From assembly GCF_028476545.1 (NCBI RefSeq), contig NW_026731579.1:248001-312000 (forward strand): 64,000 nucleotides of DNA, given 5' to 3'. Numbering within the stretch: the stretch's first letter is position 1; every line of letters begins with the position of its first letter. This document shows positions 1 to 11,500 of the stretch, piece after piece. The DNA is from Physella acuta. Its lineage: Eukaryota; Mollusca; Gastropoda; Physidae. The notes under the pieces are model-generated. The model had not been told where the DNA came from and searched no databases. It saw only the letters and a program-made list of their open reading frames with translations. The translations under genes and the position numbers were made by a program.

Positions 1-39
1 CGTTAGCTTCTAGTGTTTTTGTTTATTCTCTGACTTTAG

Positions 40-3000
40 CCTCAATGGTTTAACTTGGAAGAACATGATGAAAACAGCGCCCCCTTGCCCCACCGCAGGA
101 GCAGCCACTCTGCCAGTCTCTCCGCCAGTTTGACCAGTGGATCTTTTAAAGACTCCGCCCTCTTTAGTCCTGCAGTATCTCCGGAAGTGCCTTCACACCG
201 CCAGCACCAACACTCGCCTTCTTCTATTGGTTGGTTCATGACATCATCCAAAGCTTCCTCTCTATAGAATATTTTTATCACAAGCTTAGCTTGTAGCTTT
301 ATTCTATAAAATGTATGAACTGCCATTTCAGACCTGATGAAGTAGAGTTTATCTGTTTGATTGACCCCAGCATAATAAGGGACTGTCAGCACTAAAGCTC
401 CCTTTTCTAATCTAACGGCAAGTGAAGTAGAGTTCATCTGTTTCTGTGACCTCAGCTTATGAAGGGATAGTATCCAGCCACTTTTACTTTCCCTAACCTG
501 AGTTAGGTACCCATCATGGCTGGGTGGACTTTCAGATTAGCAGTCTAGTGCTCTACTGCTAGGCAACGCCATCCCACATCAGCTCTAAGCTCATTTGTTT
601 TTATTCCCCCCCCCCCCCCCAACAAAATTCAGGTATGCAATAGAGCTGTAATTTAAAATAAACTAGGACATCCAATTTCTTAACACTTACAAAAATATAA
701 ATATGTATGTAAAGATTTTAATGCTACATCATTTTATTTTTAATATGCAGGCTTTAAAATATATTAAAAGGATTCAAAACTTTTATTTAAATTTTAATTT
801 CTTCATATAAATAATTTAAATCTGAAATTATCATTGAAATTTGAAAAAAGCTCGAGGTTTTTTAAAGAGGAAAACTGGAGAAAGGAAAAAGCTTTTAAAA
901 TTTAGTTTTGTTTTTAAAGCAGTTATTGATTGTGCACAAGCTAATGTATAAAAAAATGAAAAGATAAGTTGTTTCCAGAAGTTATTAAAATATTTTAAAC
1001 TGCTGGCCTCTGCAACATGTCCACAGGTTCAAACAATGTTTCTCCTGTGCCTTCTGGGCCTTCGCGAGTTGGTTCAAGGGAGTTTCACCTCAACAGTGGT
1101 AAGGGGGAGAACTTTCTTAGAGTTCATTGGGGAAGGGAGATAATGCTAAAGCTGTCGCTTGGTTAACTCCTTAGAATTAAAATTTAAAAAATTTAAATTA
1201 TTTTAATTTTTTTTAAATCTTGTTATTATTAAGCCTAAAAGTACATTAAATATTTATGAATTTATAAACTCAAATAATCCCATTCTTTCATTATTATATT
1301 TGAGCATTCTGTTTCTAAAATAAAATTTAAAAATGTGGCTATTGATTATTTTTTTGTCAGTATCTCAGCCTGATAGCTTTACTACAAAAGTCAGAAAGAA
1401 AATGAGAACAACAGTTTCAAAAATGGCTTCATTAACTCTTATAGAGAAGAGGGACACTGCAGGTATGCAAAGAATCCAACTAGACAACATTTATGTAGTT
1501 ACTTTAGGCCTATATATCTTTTGGAGAATCTTGTTACTCAAATTCACAGTATTCAAGCAAGCATTGAACTTGATCAAAATTTGCTTTATGTTCTTACAAT
1601 TTCCTAAAACTGCACCAGGTTCTGATGAAAGCACACACAGTGATATACACAGAAGGTCCTCTGACAAAAGTGACAAGGGAATGCCACTATCCAGAAGTCC
1701 TAACGCCATCAAAAGAAGACAAAACTCACGTAAGTTTACACGCAATTAATTTACTTAATTGTTTTTTGTCGCATGATTGGTTAAAAGTGATTGATTTTAT
1801 TGTTGCTGCTTCTAATTTATTGTTCTTTTGTTAATTGTTATTTGATTCAATATTTCTATTTTTAATACTATACAGCTCTCTTAAATAATAAGTAAATTGT
1901 ATTTAATGTGTAAATTGATTCTTAATTTTGGGATTATTAATGGCGTTACAAGAAACATTCATAAAAATATTTTAAAATGAAAAAGGCCTCCAACTATTCA
2001 AACTACTTTATTTACACAAATTTCTGTAACTATTCTTTTGTACTGTTTTTGTGGCATGTAACAAGATTATGTTCTTTCAATTAAATTGTTTAAATATTTA
2101 CAAAAATATTTAATTATTCAATTAGCCAAACTACAATTATTTTAAATGGTATTTTGCTTAGTTTGAAAAACATTGAATGCAAGAATTTTATCTCAAATAG
2201 TTTATATGACATATTTCTGTTTTTTTTTCTCCATATAATCTAATAATGTTGGCTTATATTTTTATGTGATAAATTAAATTTGTCTTAAAATAATTCATTC
2301 TATATAGTTACATAATTGACCAGAATATTGTGGTCCTGTCTAAAAGAAATGTTGAATGTTGTTATGTTTGAGCTTTCAATAATTCCTACTTATCAATGAA
2401 CAAGTTAGACCAAAATATTGACATGTAACAAGTTTAAGATGTTGTTACACATTGAGTCAATGTCTTGATGTTATTTGTTACTACTACCAGCCCACCCCAG
2501 AGAACTGTTACGCCACAAACAGGAAGTGACCAGCTCATTATCAGTGTCCAGTGGTAATTCATGTTTTCTTGTACAGCCTTTGTTGTGTGTTGCTTTAGTT
2601 GTGAATAAAACAAAAACAATATAAGGCTTATGTATTTTATTGCTCTCTGATGAAAGATTTTGAAAGTGCTGTTTACAAAATAATAAAATATTATGTTTAA
2701 ATTAAAATTCTCTACATCAAGCCATTATTTTTGGTAATTTTTTTTTTTTGAAATATAATCAAAAATATTTTACATTATAATTACTGAGTTATTTTTTTTT
2801 TTAAAAATGTGTGTAAAAACATCACATTTATAAACACCTTAATTACTGCATTTTAAACTATTTTTATTAGTTACATTTTTTTTAAGAAATCAAATTTTAA
2901 AATATTTTTAGAAACTATTTAATTTTTTTCTTGTAAAATTTGATTTTGTTTTAGAGAAGTATTATAGCTTAAGTCCAACTGCATATATTTTCATTAACTT

Positions 3001-5868
3001 ATTCTAGATCATAGCATGGATCTTCTAGCACCTCCCCAACCTCCCAGCAGAACTAACAGTAGCTCTAGTTTTTTCTTATCTGATGATGAGGAGACTCAAG
3101 GAAGGTAACTCTTCACTTTTGGAATAGTTAAAATATGGTTAAAAAACCTTTTTTTAAAAAGATGTTAGCTGTGAATTATACATTAATTTTAAGATACTAC
3201 AAATGTGGTTTTAAAATGAAATAAATTCAAAAGTAATTTTTTTCTAGTGTGTCTTCTGCAACACCAGATCGACCTCCACCAGAAGGCGATGACATCACAT
3301 CATTGCTAGGACCTGGACAGATTCCACCAAAGCCGTCTGCGGGTAAAATCACAAATACAACTTTTTATGTTCAACACCTGTGGGTAAAAATCACAATTAC
3401 AACTTTTTATATTTAACATCTGCTGGTAAAATCACAAATACAACTTTTTATATTTAACATCTGCTGGTAAAATCACATATACAACTTTTATATTTAACAT
3501 CAGCGGGTAAAATCACAAATACAACTTTTTATATTTAACATCTGCTGGTAAAATCACAAATACAACTTTTTATATTTAACATCTGCTGGTAAAATCACAT
3601 ATACAACTTTTATATTTAACATCAGCGGGTAAAATCACAAATACAACTTTTTATATTTAACATCTGCTGGTAAAATCACAAATACAACTTTTTATGTTTA
3701 ACATCTGCTGGTAAAATCACAAATACAACTTTTTATATTTAACATCTGCTGGTAAAATCACAAATACAACTTTTTATATTTAACATCTGCTGGTAAAATC
3801 ACATATACAACTTTTATATTTAACATCAGCGGGTAAAATCACAAATACAACTTTTTATATTTAACATCTGCTGGTAAAATCACAAATACAACTTTTTATG
3901 TTTAACATCTGCTGGTAAAATCACATATACAACTTTTTATATTTAACATCTGCTGGTAAAATCACAAATACAACTTTTTATATTTAACATCAGCGGGTAA
4001 AATCACAAATACAACTTTTTATATTTAACATCTGCTGGTAAAATCACAAATACAACTTTTTATATTTAACATCTGCTGGTAAAATCACAAATACAACTTT
4101 TTATATTTAACATCTGCGGGTAAAATCATAAATACAACTTTTTATATTTAACATCTGCGGGTAAAATCACAAATACAACTTTTTATATTCAACACAGGTG
4201 TCAAATTGACATGACACAATTTACTCTTCCCGTCTACATTAACTCAACTGACACTTTGATATTTGTGTTGGAATTTTAGTACAATTGTAGAGAATTAAAA
4301 AGAGATTTTTGTTACAAAAATGACGATGTGTGGACAAATTTAGGACAATTTTAGAGAATTGTAAAAAGAATTTTGTTACAGAAATGACTGTGTGTAGACA
4401 CATTTAGGACAACTTTATGGAATTAAAAGTGGTTTTTGTTACAGAAACGACTGTGTGTAGACACATTTAGGACAACTTTATGGAATTAAAAGTGGTTTTT
4501 GTTACAGAAACGACTGTGTTGACACATTTAGGACAACTTTATGGAATTAAAAGTGGTTTTTGTTACAGAAACGACTGTGTTGACACATTTAGGACAACTT
4601 TATGGAATTAAAAGTGGTTTTTGTTACAGAAACGACTGTGTTGACACATTTAGGACAACTTTATGGAATTAAAAGTGGTTTTTGTTACAGAAATGACTGT
4701 GTGTGGACAAATTTAGGACAACTTTATGGAATTAAAAGTGGTTTTTGTTACAGAAACGACTGTGTGTGGAGACATCAAGCTGGGGTTCATGGTGTCCAAA
4801 GGTCAACTGGAAGTGGACATAATTTGTGCTGCTGGACTCCACAGATCAGGCCAGACCCAACCACCAGGTGGGCTAATGAACTTTTTTCTCTAGAAGTTTA
4901 AAAAAAGATTCCTAAAAATCTGCCAGATTTTTTATGTATTAAAACTTTTTTGTTTTGCAGATACCTATGTAAAAACTTATTTAGTGGAGGGGAAGAAAGT
5001 GATTCAAAGAAAGAAAACACTAATTGTCAAGTCATCGTTTGACCCCATGTACAGGAAGAAGATCAAATATTCTGCCTGTAATGTTCATGGGAGAATCATG
5101 AAGGTACAGGTTTAAACCAATCTGGTTGTGTTTGGGGGGTTTTATGAATATTATTATATGAACTCTATGAACTATACTTTAATGACTTCTGTGAAAAGGA
5201 CATAGGCATCTGTTCTATTTCCACATAATCAAATTTACAATCAAATCTTAGTTGACAAAGATTAATTAAGCAGTAAGATTTTTTAATGAATTCTTAAATT
5301 AATTCCAAATTATTTTTTTTATTTGATTCCTTTGATTTGTTGTTAGGCTATTAACTTAGGTGTCTTCAAAAAATTAGACCTCTGTTTAAGTTCACAGCAC
5401 TTTAAGTGTTACGGACATTGGACATCTTAATTAATAATGTTACTTTTCCAATCAAACTATTAAATCTAGCTGCTGGTAGAGCCTAATTCACATATTATTT
5501 GTCAAACAGATTCTTTTTTAAAATGTTTATAAACATCTGGATTTTTTACAAAACAGGCTATAACTTTAATGTGTAACATTACATTTTTCTTCCAAAGAAA
5601 TAATTTTCCATTTTAAAAATTTCTCTGAATATTATTATAGATTGTTGCTTGTAAATGAAATCTAAATACAACAGTGAACTCATCTTTGTTTCTTTTCCAG
5701 ATTGTGATTTGGGAGAGAGCAAAGAGCTTTGAAAAGAAGTTATGTAGAGGGGAGGTGTTGGTCCGCTTGGATGGCCTTGACCTCTCTAAGCACACTATGG
5801 CCTGGTACAAACTTTTCCAGATCAATTCCACAGATTATGGATCTGATGAGTTTTTGAGTTCCTGGTGA
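40..5868 (+). CDS. RIMS: RIM (regulating synaptic membrane exocytosis) protein, 3' part
   Basis: RIM proteins are active-zone scaffolds that organise synaptic vesicle docking and priming. Visible exons are 40-~229, 1027-1098, 1619-1729, 3008-3104, 3248-3342, 4754-4867, 4961-5103 and 5701-5868. All phases agree and the sum is 990 nt (329 residues plus stop). The first exon starts PQWFNLEEHD, like the end of RIM C2A (PHWYPLQTHD in vertebrates). A Ser/Pro-rich linker follows. Exons 6-8 encode C2B: GDIKLGFMVSKGQLEV, then DTYVKTYLVEG, the KKT and DPMY motifs, and the closing AWYKLF, all typical of RIM C2B. RIM C2B is known not to bind calcium, which fits the lack of an Asp cluster here. The protein ends DEFLSSW. 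The donor of the first exon is uncertain: ATTG|GTTGGT at 229/230 fits the phase but is weak. The final TGG-TGA also reads as a donor (CTG|GTGAGG), so a further exon is possible. The 5' part (zinc finger, PDZ, most of C2A) lies left of the window. Confidence 0.86.
332..582 (-). mobile_element. tRNA-derived SINE, two partial units
   Basis: In the first RIM intron. It contains the family's core phrases (GAAGTAGAGTTCATCTG, CTCAGC..ATGAAGGGATAG, TAGGTACCCATCA..GCTGGGTGGACT) and ends in a tRNA-like head read on the minus strand, with an A-box-like GCCTAGCAGTAGAG. The body phrase occurs twice (from about 337 and about 420), so two copies or an internal duplication are present. Related copies lie near 20.0, 26.3, 36.8 and 40.9 kb. 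Confidence 0.7.
590..3007. other. RIM introns without other recognised features
   Basis: Between the RIM exons at 1027-1098, 1619-1729 and 3008-3104 the sequence is AT-rich intron with short poly-A, poly-T and poly-C runs (a C run near 607-620). I see no further gene or repeat. Two overlapping open frames around 1333-1834 simply run across the exon at 1619-1729 in and out of frame. Confidence 0.6.
3343..4195 (+). repeat. 41-bp minisatellite starting at a RIM splice donor
   Basis: About 20 copies of a 41-bp unit (CTGCTGGTAAAATCACAAAT, then ACAACTTTTTATATTTAACAT). The first copy overlaps the real exon end and donor (CTGCGG|GTAAAATCAC at 3342/3343). Every later copy therefore carries a near-copy of that 5' splice site (CTGCTG|GTAAAA). 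A few units read CAGCGG|GTAAAA. Confidence 0.93.
4312..4760 (+). repeat. 61-63-bp repeat carrying the RIM splice acceptor
   Basis: About eight tandem copies, with units starting near 4312, 4378, 4440, 4503, 4564, 4626, 4687 and 4750. Each carries a 3' splice-site copy (GTTTTTGTTACAG|AAACGACTGTGT). The last copy is the true acceptor of the exon 4754-4867. The frame entered from an upstream copy does not join the C2B frame, so the outer copies look like decoys. Confidence 0.92.
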
Positions 5869-6512
5869 GGCACAAGCTACTCCAGATCAAAATATTTTGG
5901 TCTGTCAAGTTGTTCAGCTCTTGGTGAGGCACAAGCTACTCCAGATCAAAATATTTTGGTCTGTCAAGTTGTTCAGCTCTTGGTGAGGCACAAGCTACTC
6001 CAGATCAAAATATTTTGGTCTGTCAAGTTGTTCAGCTCTTGGTGAGGCACAAGCTACTCCAGATCAAAATATTTTGGTCTGTCAAGTTGTTCAGCTCTTG
6101 GTGAGGCACAAGCTACTCCAGATCAAAATATTTTGGTCTGTCAAGTTGTTCAGCTCTTGGTGAGGCACAAGCTACTCCAGATCAAAATATTTTGGTCTGT
6201 CAAGTTGTTCAGCTCTTGGTGAGGCACAAGCTACTCCAGATCAAAATATTTTGGTCTGTCAAGTTGTTCAGCTCTTGGTGAGGCACAAGCTACTCCAGAT
6301 CAAAATATTTTGGTCTGTCAAGTTGTTCAGCTCTTGGTGAGGCACAAGCTACTCCAGATCAAAATATTTTGGTCTGTCAAGTTGTTCAGCTCTTGGTGAG
6401 GCACAAGCTACTCCAGATCAAAATATTTTGGTCTGTCAAGTTGTTCAGCTCTTGGTGAGGCACAAGCTACTCCAGATCAAAATATTTTGATCTGTCAAGT
6501 TGTTCAGCTCTG
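5862..6512 (+). repeat. 59-bp minisatellite starting at the RIM stop codon
   Basis: About 11 copies of a 59-bp unit (AGCTCTTGGTGAGGCACAAG...). The first copy overlaps the last RIM codons (AGTTCCTGGTGAGGCACAAG). The units are nearly identical, with a single G-to-A change visible in the last one. The shared TTG|GTGAGG is a good match to a splice donor. Confidence 0.93.
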
Positions 6513-6896
6513 TGAATGCAACGAAAACTTTTTTTTTAAAAATGACAATTATAAAACAGCGTTGGACCAAAGAGAACACATTTCTATTTTTATCTAATTT
6601 AATATTTCTTGCTTTTTTTTAAAATCATGTGTGTAGATTCTAAAGTGACCTTAAGGTCATAAAAGTGTTTTATTTTATACTGTTTGCAGCCAAAAAGATA
6701 AACACTCAATTATATATTGCAACTTATTTAATGAGTGTGATTATGTAATGATTGCATTTATATTAAATTATTCTTTAATTTGCGAATTATGTAATTAATA
6801 TTAATTATTACTTTTACCACAGGGGTGATATGCATTTAGAAATCTCTATGTGTTTGCTTATGCAAGTAATTTTATGTAGCTTTTTCAAGTTTTGCA

Positions 6897-7085
6897 TGTG
6901 TTAAGCTTGCTTGATGGTTTAATGTCTGACACCATTTGTTAAACTTGATTGATGGTTTAACATTTGTCTCCATTTGTTAAACTTGCTTGATGGTTTAATG
7001 TTCGACTTCATTTGTTAAACTTGCTTGATGGTTTAATGTCTGACTCCATTAGTTAAACTTGCGTGATGGTTTAACATTTCACCCC
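6897..7085 (+). repeat. ~38-bp tandem repeat, about 5 copies
   Basis: Diverged units built on GTTAAACTTGCTTGATGGTT followed by TAATGTCTGACTCCATTT. The array lies downstream of the RIM stop, either in the 3' UTR or between genes. Confidence 0.8.
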
Positions 7086-8040
7086 AACTGAGCCTTACCT
7101 TAAAACATTTGTATGTGCAGATATTTCCGCTTGTTGATCAACATTGATATGTAATTATGATATATAAACTTGGTATATTTACTACTGATGGACTTAGAAG
7201 ATTATTGAATGAGAATTTTACATGGATCACCCTAGTCATTTAAATTAAACTGTTTGTCTGTAGACTGATTGAGGGTGCTGGTAGTGCTTCTAAAAATTCA
7301 TGTAGTGCTATTTTTAATAAATGCAGTAGCGTAACAAAGTAGGGGCTGGGGGTGTGGTTGGCTCAGGGGGGTGGGGGTGGGGGTGTAGTTGGCTCAGGGT
7401 GATGGGGGTGGGGGTGTGGACTGCTCAAGGTGATGTCATTTAAGGGGAGACACCTATGGAAAAAATTTTAAATTCTTTGTCGAAACAGTTACATTCAGGT
7501 AAAATAATAAAATGGTAAGGGGTACAAGAAATGAAAGATGTAACCTTGTTGGAAGGTGTTGGGATGGTACCCTCAGTCATTACACCTGGTGATACTCGAC
7601 CAAGAGACGCTACTGAATAAAATTAACAGGAACCTAAAGACTCTTTGGCATTGTCTAAAAACCAACTGGGAAAATTTAAGAGATTGCTTAAGAGACGAAT
7701 AGAATGAAAAAAATGTGATAATTCTTTAGAAATTAATTCACACCTGAAATGTGTTTCAGCAGTTTGACAAAAAAATTAAAATACAAAAAGAACATGAATC
7801 TTCTAAATACTGCACATTTCATTTAACTATATTTTAATACAGATAATTAACTTCATGTGTTCATTCATTAAAGAAGACATTTTTATTATGCTAATATATG
7901 GTCGTTTGTTATGAAATTTTAATTTACAAATTTTGATTAACCCTAGTTTATTGAAAGAATGAAATGTTTGGTAATCAGGCTAATTTAGTGTACAGCAGTA
8001 TTAAATGTACAGCAATATATTTTGACAAAAGCTTTTTTAA
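7086..8040. other. Intergenic or RIM 3' UTR
   Basis: Contains a G-rich stretch at 7340-7430 with repeated GGGGGTGTGGTTGGCTCAGG-like units. AATAAA-like hexamers at about 7315, 7507 and 7617 could serve RIM polyadenylation. No gene seen. The RIM (+) and RNF14 (-) genes converge here. Confidence 0.5.
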
Positions 8041-8525
8041 ATTTTTAATGTAACAAAAACATCTTTATTGACATTTTCAGCATAAAACAATAACTATATA
8101 AAAGATGGAATGTATACAAATTACAATTTAAAAAAATCCAGCACATTTTTTCTGGTAAACCAGTTTAATTTAAAAAAAAAAATGACACAAACTTAAATAA
8201 ATCACAAGCCAGTAACAGTGTTTCATCTTCATTGTTTATCACAATCATGGAAAAACAGGTCCACATTTCCAAATGAGTAGCAATAACAAATGGCTTATAT
8301 TTATATAGAAATATCTGATTGCTTTGGCTAGCTTCTACTAAACCAAAATATTGAAGAAAATATAACAAAATATAACAAAACTTTACTAGCAAGATTTAAC
8401 TAATAGCATATTGTATAACAGGCAGTAAAATTTGTTACAATAAATTCTGTAATTAAATAGAAACTAGGGTTAAATGATCCACTCAAACACGAAAATAAAC
8501 ATTAAGGTCTAGAGAACAGCCTGTG
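8041..8525 (-). other. 3' UTR of RNF14 copy 1
   Basis: Lies directly downstream of the copy 1 stop codon. A minus-strand AATAAA sits at 8064-8069 and could end the transcript near 8040. This 3' UTR differs from the 3' flank shared by copies 2 and 3. Confidence 0.45.
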
Positions 8526-11500
8526 CTAGGAGTGTTGAACACATGGCCCCATAAAATGGGCCATTATGGCACCCCTGATCAGCTGTTTACACAGAAAACA
8601 AAAGTTGCTCTTGCAGTTCCAGCACTTGATGTGATTGTTGTGGTCAGTTTTCTTCAAGTTGACCTGCTTGCAACCAGGGCACAGGCACCTGTTGGCTGAA
8701 AGATCTGGGTTGACCTCCAGCTGGGCCTGGATGCGCAACAGCTCCTGTAGACGCCAGGAAAAATATAACAGTTTAAGAAACTGATGGCAGCCCTACACCC
8801 CACATGGAGTAAAGCGAATTAAGTATAGTAAGTCAATGCTTACTTTACACATGGTTAAAAATACTAGATAGGCCACAGTGGTTTTGTTAAATTTAGAATT
8901 GAAATTTAGTCATATATATAGCTATATTGATAGGTATGTCAAAAAAGACTTCTATGGTTTGTTGTGTGGTGACTCAACTATGATTTTAGTGATGTTTACA
9001 TATAATTAATTATTTTAATATTAGTAAAAAAATTTATTAGCACACAGCACAGAAGACAGCACATTAAAGAGCACACTACACAGTATATTAGCAAACTACA
9101 CAGCACACTACAAAGAAAATCAGACTGCACATTAAACAGCATACCATACAGCACACACCACAACACATTAAACAGCACACTACACAGCAAATCAGACTCC
9201 ACATTAAACAGCATACCATACAGCACACACCACAACACATTAAACAGCACACTACACAGCAAATCAGACAGCACATCAGACAGTACATTGAATAGCACAT
9301 CAAATAGGAGAATACACAGCACATTTAACCGCACATCGATCAGCACATGTGTGAACTAACAGAGCAACGTACATCAGGTGGCATCCTCTTCACTGGATTG
9401 GGTGGGTTAAGATTTTCAAAGGTGGGAATTAGCAAACATCCAGATTGCGTGAAATGTTCGTACCCATCAATTTTTCTACCACACACCCAACAGAAACTAA
9501 TACCACATCTGCATGTCATCTTGTTGCACCTGCAGAAATTTGTATACATTGTTACATATACTTAAAGGCTGCAGTAAATGTTTAAAAGCTGACAAGATTA
9601 GAGTGATCTCTGTCATGCCAAAACTCCAGATATCATTCAAGGGAAAACCACCACTGTATTCTCACTAGTAAACAATAGCAACTGTGTACCTTTTTTTTAA
9701 TTTATGGAAACTTTTGTGTATTTAAATTACCTACTGAATAAGAGAGTTACAGTATTCTAAAAATAAATCAAATTATAACATAACAACCCATGACAATAAA
9801 AATCTGATCTTGTATGAGAAAAAATAACAGATGAAACTAAAATAGAAAAAAAAAATGATTAAATACCCGTCAATTTTTTCAATACGAGCTTTACAACTGG
9901 GACAGGATCGAGTTTTCTTAACAACAATTTCTTTATTTTTAATTTCTTCTTGAAGTTTTCTCTTCATTTCAAGAAATTTGCCATGTTCTGCCACACTGAG
10001 ACCTCCCCTCTTGACTCGTTTATTCAGATCCTGCAGCAGTTCATCATCCGTTTGACATGGTCGTCCCTACAAGAATAATGTAGACTATATTTATAAAATC
10101 TTAATCAAACAATCAGAAAAAAAGAGATATTGACGGCTTGAAATAATTGGTGCCTGATACAATAACAAAGTGCTTTTCTGACATTTTTTTAGCAAAGAGT
10201 AAAAAATGTAACAAGAATAGAAGCTTAGTTTTTAAAAAACAATATAGACAGTAAAATATGGCATATACAAGCTATAGTTTAAAGAACAAGGATATGAATG
10301 TAAAAAATTTAAACCGGAAGTGATCTCCCCTAAACTTTCTCGAATATTCTAATATAACACTACGTGAATGGCAACTTGAGATATAGACATGATTTTGAAT
10401 CCATTTTTAATTACTTAAACTTTTTAAAATTGAATAGAATCTCGCACCAAGTGAACGCCAAACAATATGCGTATAATAGTGCGGAATATTATTAGTACTT
10501 AATAAATTCACATGCGTTTTTTGAGAAATCTGAAATAGTGTAAATTACTACTTCCAGTCAACGGAAATAACTCAAAATTGGACAGAAGGCAGAGAATTAG
10601 ATCTTTTACTTACATGTGTATTTCATTTATCTATCTGAAATAGTACTCAAGTTATAGGCTTTTAAAAAATTTAAGTAGAATAAGTTCCACTTCCGGTTAC
10701 CGGAAATCGTTGAAAAGTTGATACAGAACTACAAATTTGATATAATACTTATATATGAAATTTCATAAACCTAGATGTAATGGTACTCAAGTTATCGCGT
10801 TCACAGACACACATACACACACACAGACAAATGGACAAAATTTCCAACTCAGGGAGGTGTAAAACGTCAATATTTTTTTGGCAAAATACAATACTTCCTC
10901 TATACTTCGCAGAGGCTTAGTAAGGGCGGGGTGGAGGAGTGCAGGCCGCACCAGGTGACACTATTTAGGGGGATGAGACCAAGGTAAAAAATTGCAAAAT
11001 TTACAGAAGAGAAATGCTTTTTTGCCATTTCAATTGGTAATTAATAAAATCTAAATAGCCTTTAAATAACTAATCAATTATTATTATATGATTTCAGGGT
11101 GTCACCATGACGTGAACACGCTAACTAGTAACTATACTATAGAGAAAACAATGCTACATCAAACTATTTTATTAACAGGCTATAAATAAACATCAATATT
11201 ACTTCTGCAGTGATTAATACTTATAAACACACATGTACATATATATACTTTGTTTCTTAAGGGTGGGGGTGACACCACTTAGTGACACCACTGATACTTC
11301 GTATACGACAAAGTAATAAAGAATGAGGTGAAGTTAATGCATAATTACCAAACATTGATTTAAAATTCTATCTTAAATAAACTAAAATAATTAAGCTTTT
11401 ACAAAAAAATATTTTACTGTATTGTTCATTTTGTTTAAAAATAGAGTAAATTGGGAGAAGATGAAAAAAAACAACTTTTACCTGATGCCAACATCTCCTG

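Noticed and set aside
8996-9346. Cys/Leu-rich open frames that look like a membrane or Cys-rich peptide
   Set aside because: They translate the irregular CAGCACATTAAA repeat in an RNF14 intron and are not kept in copy 2.
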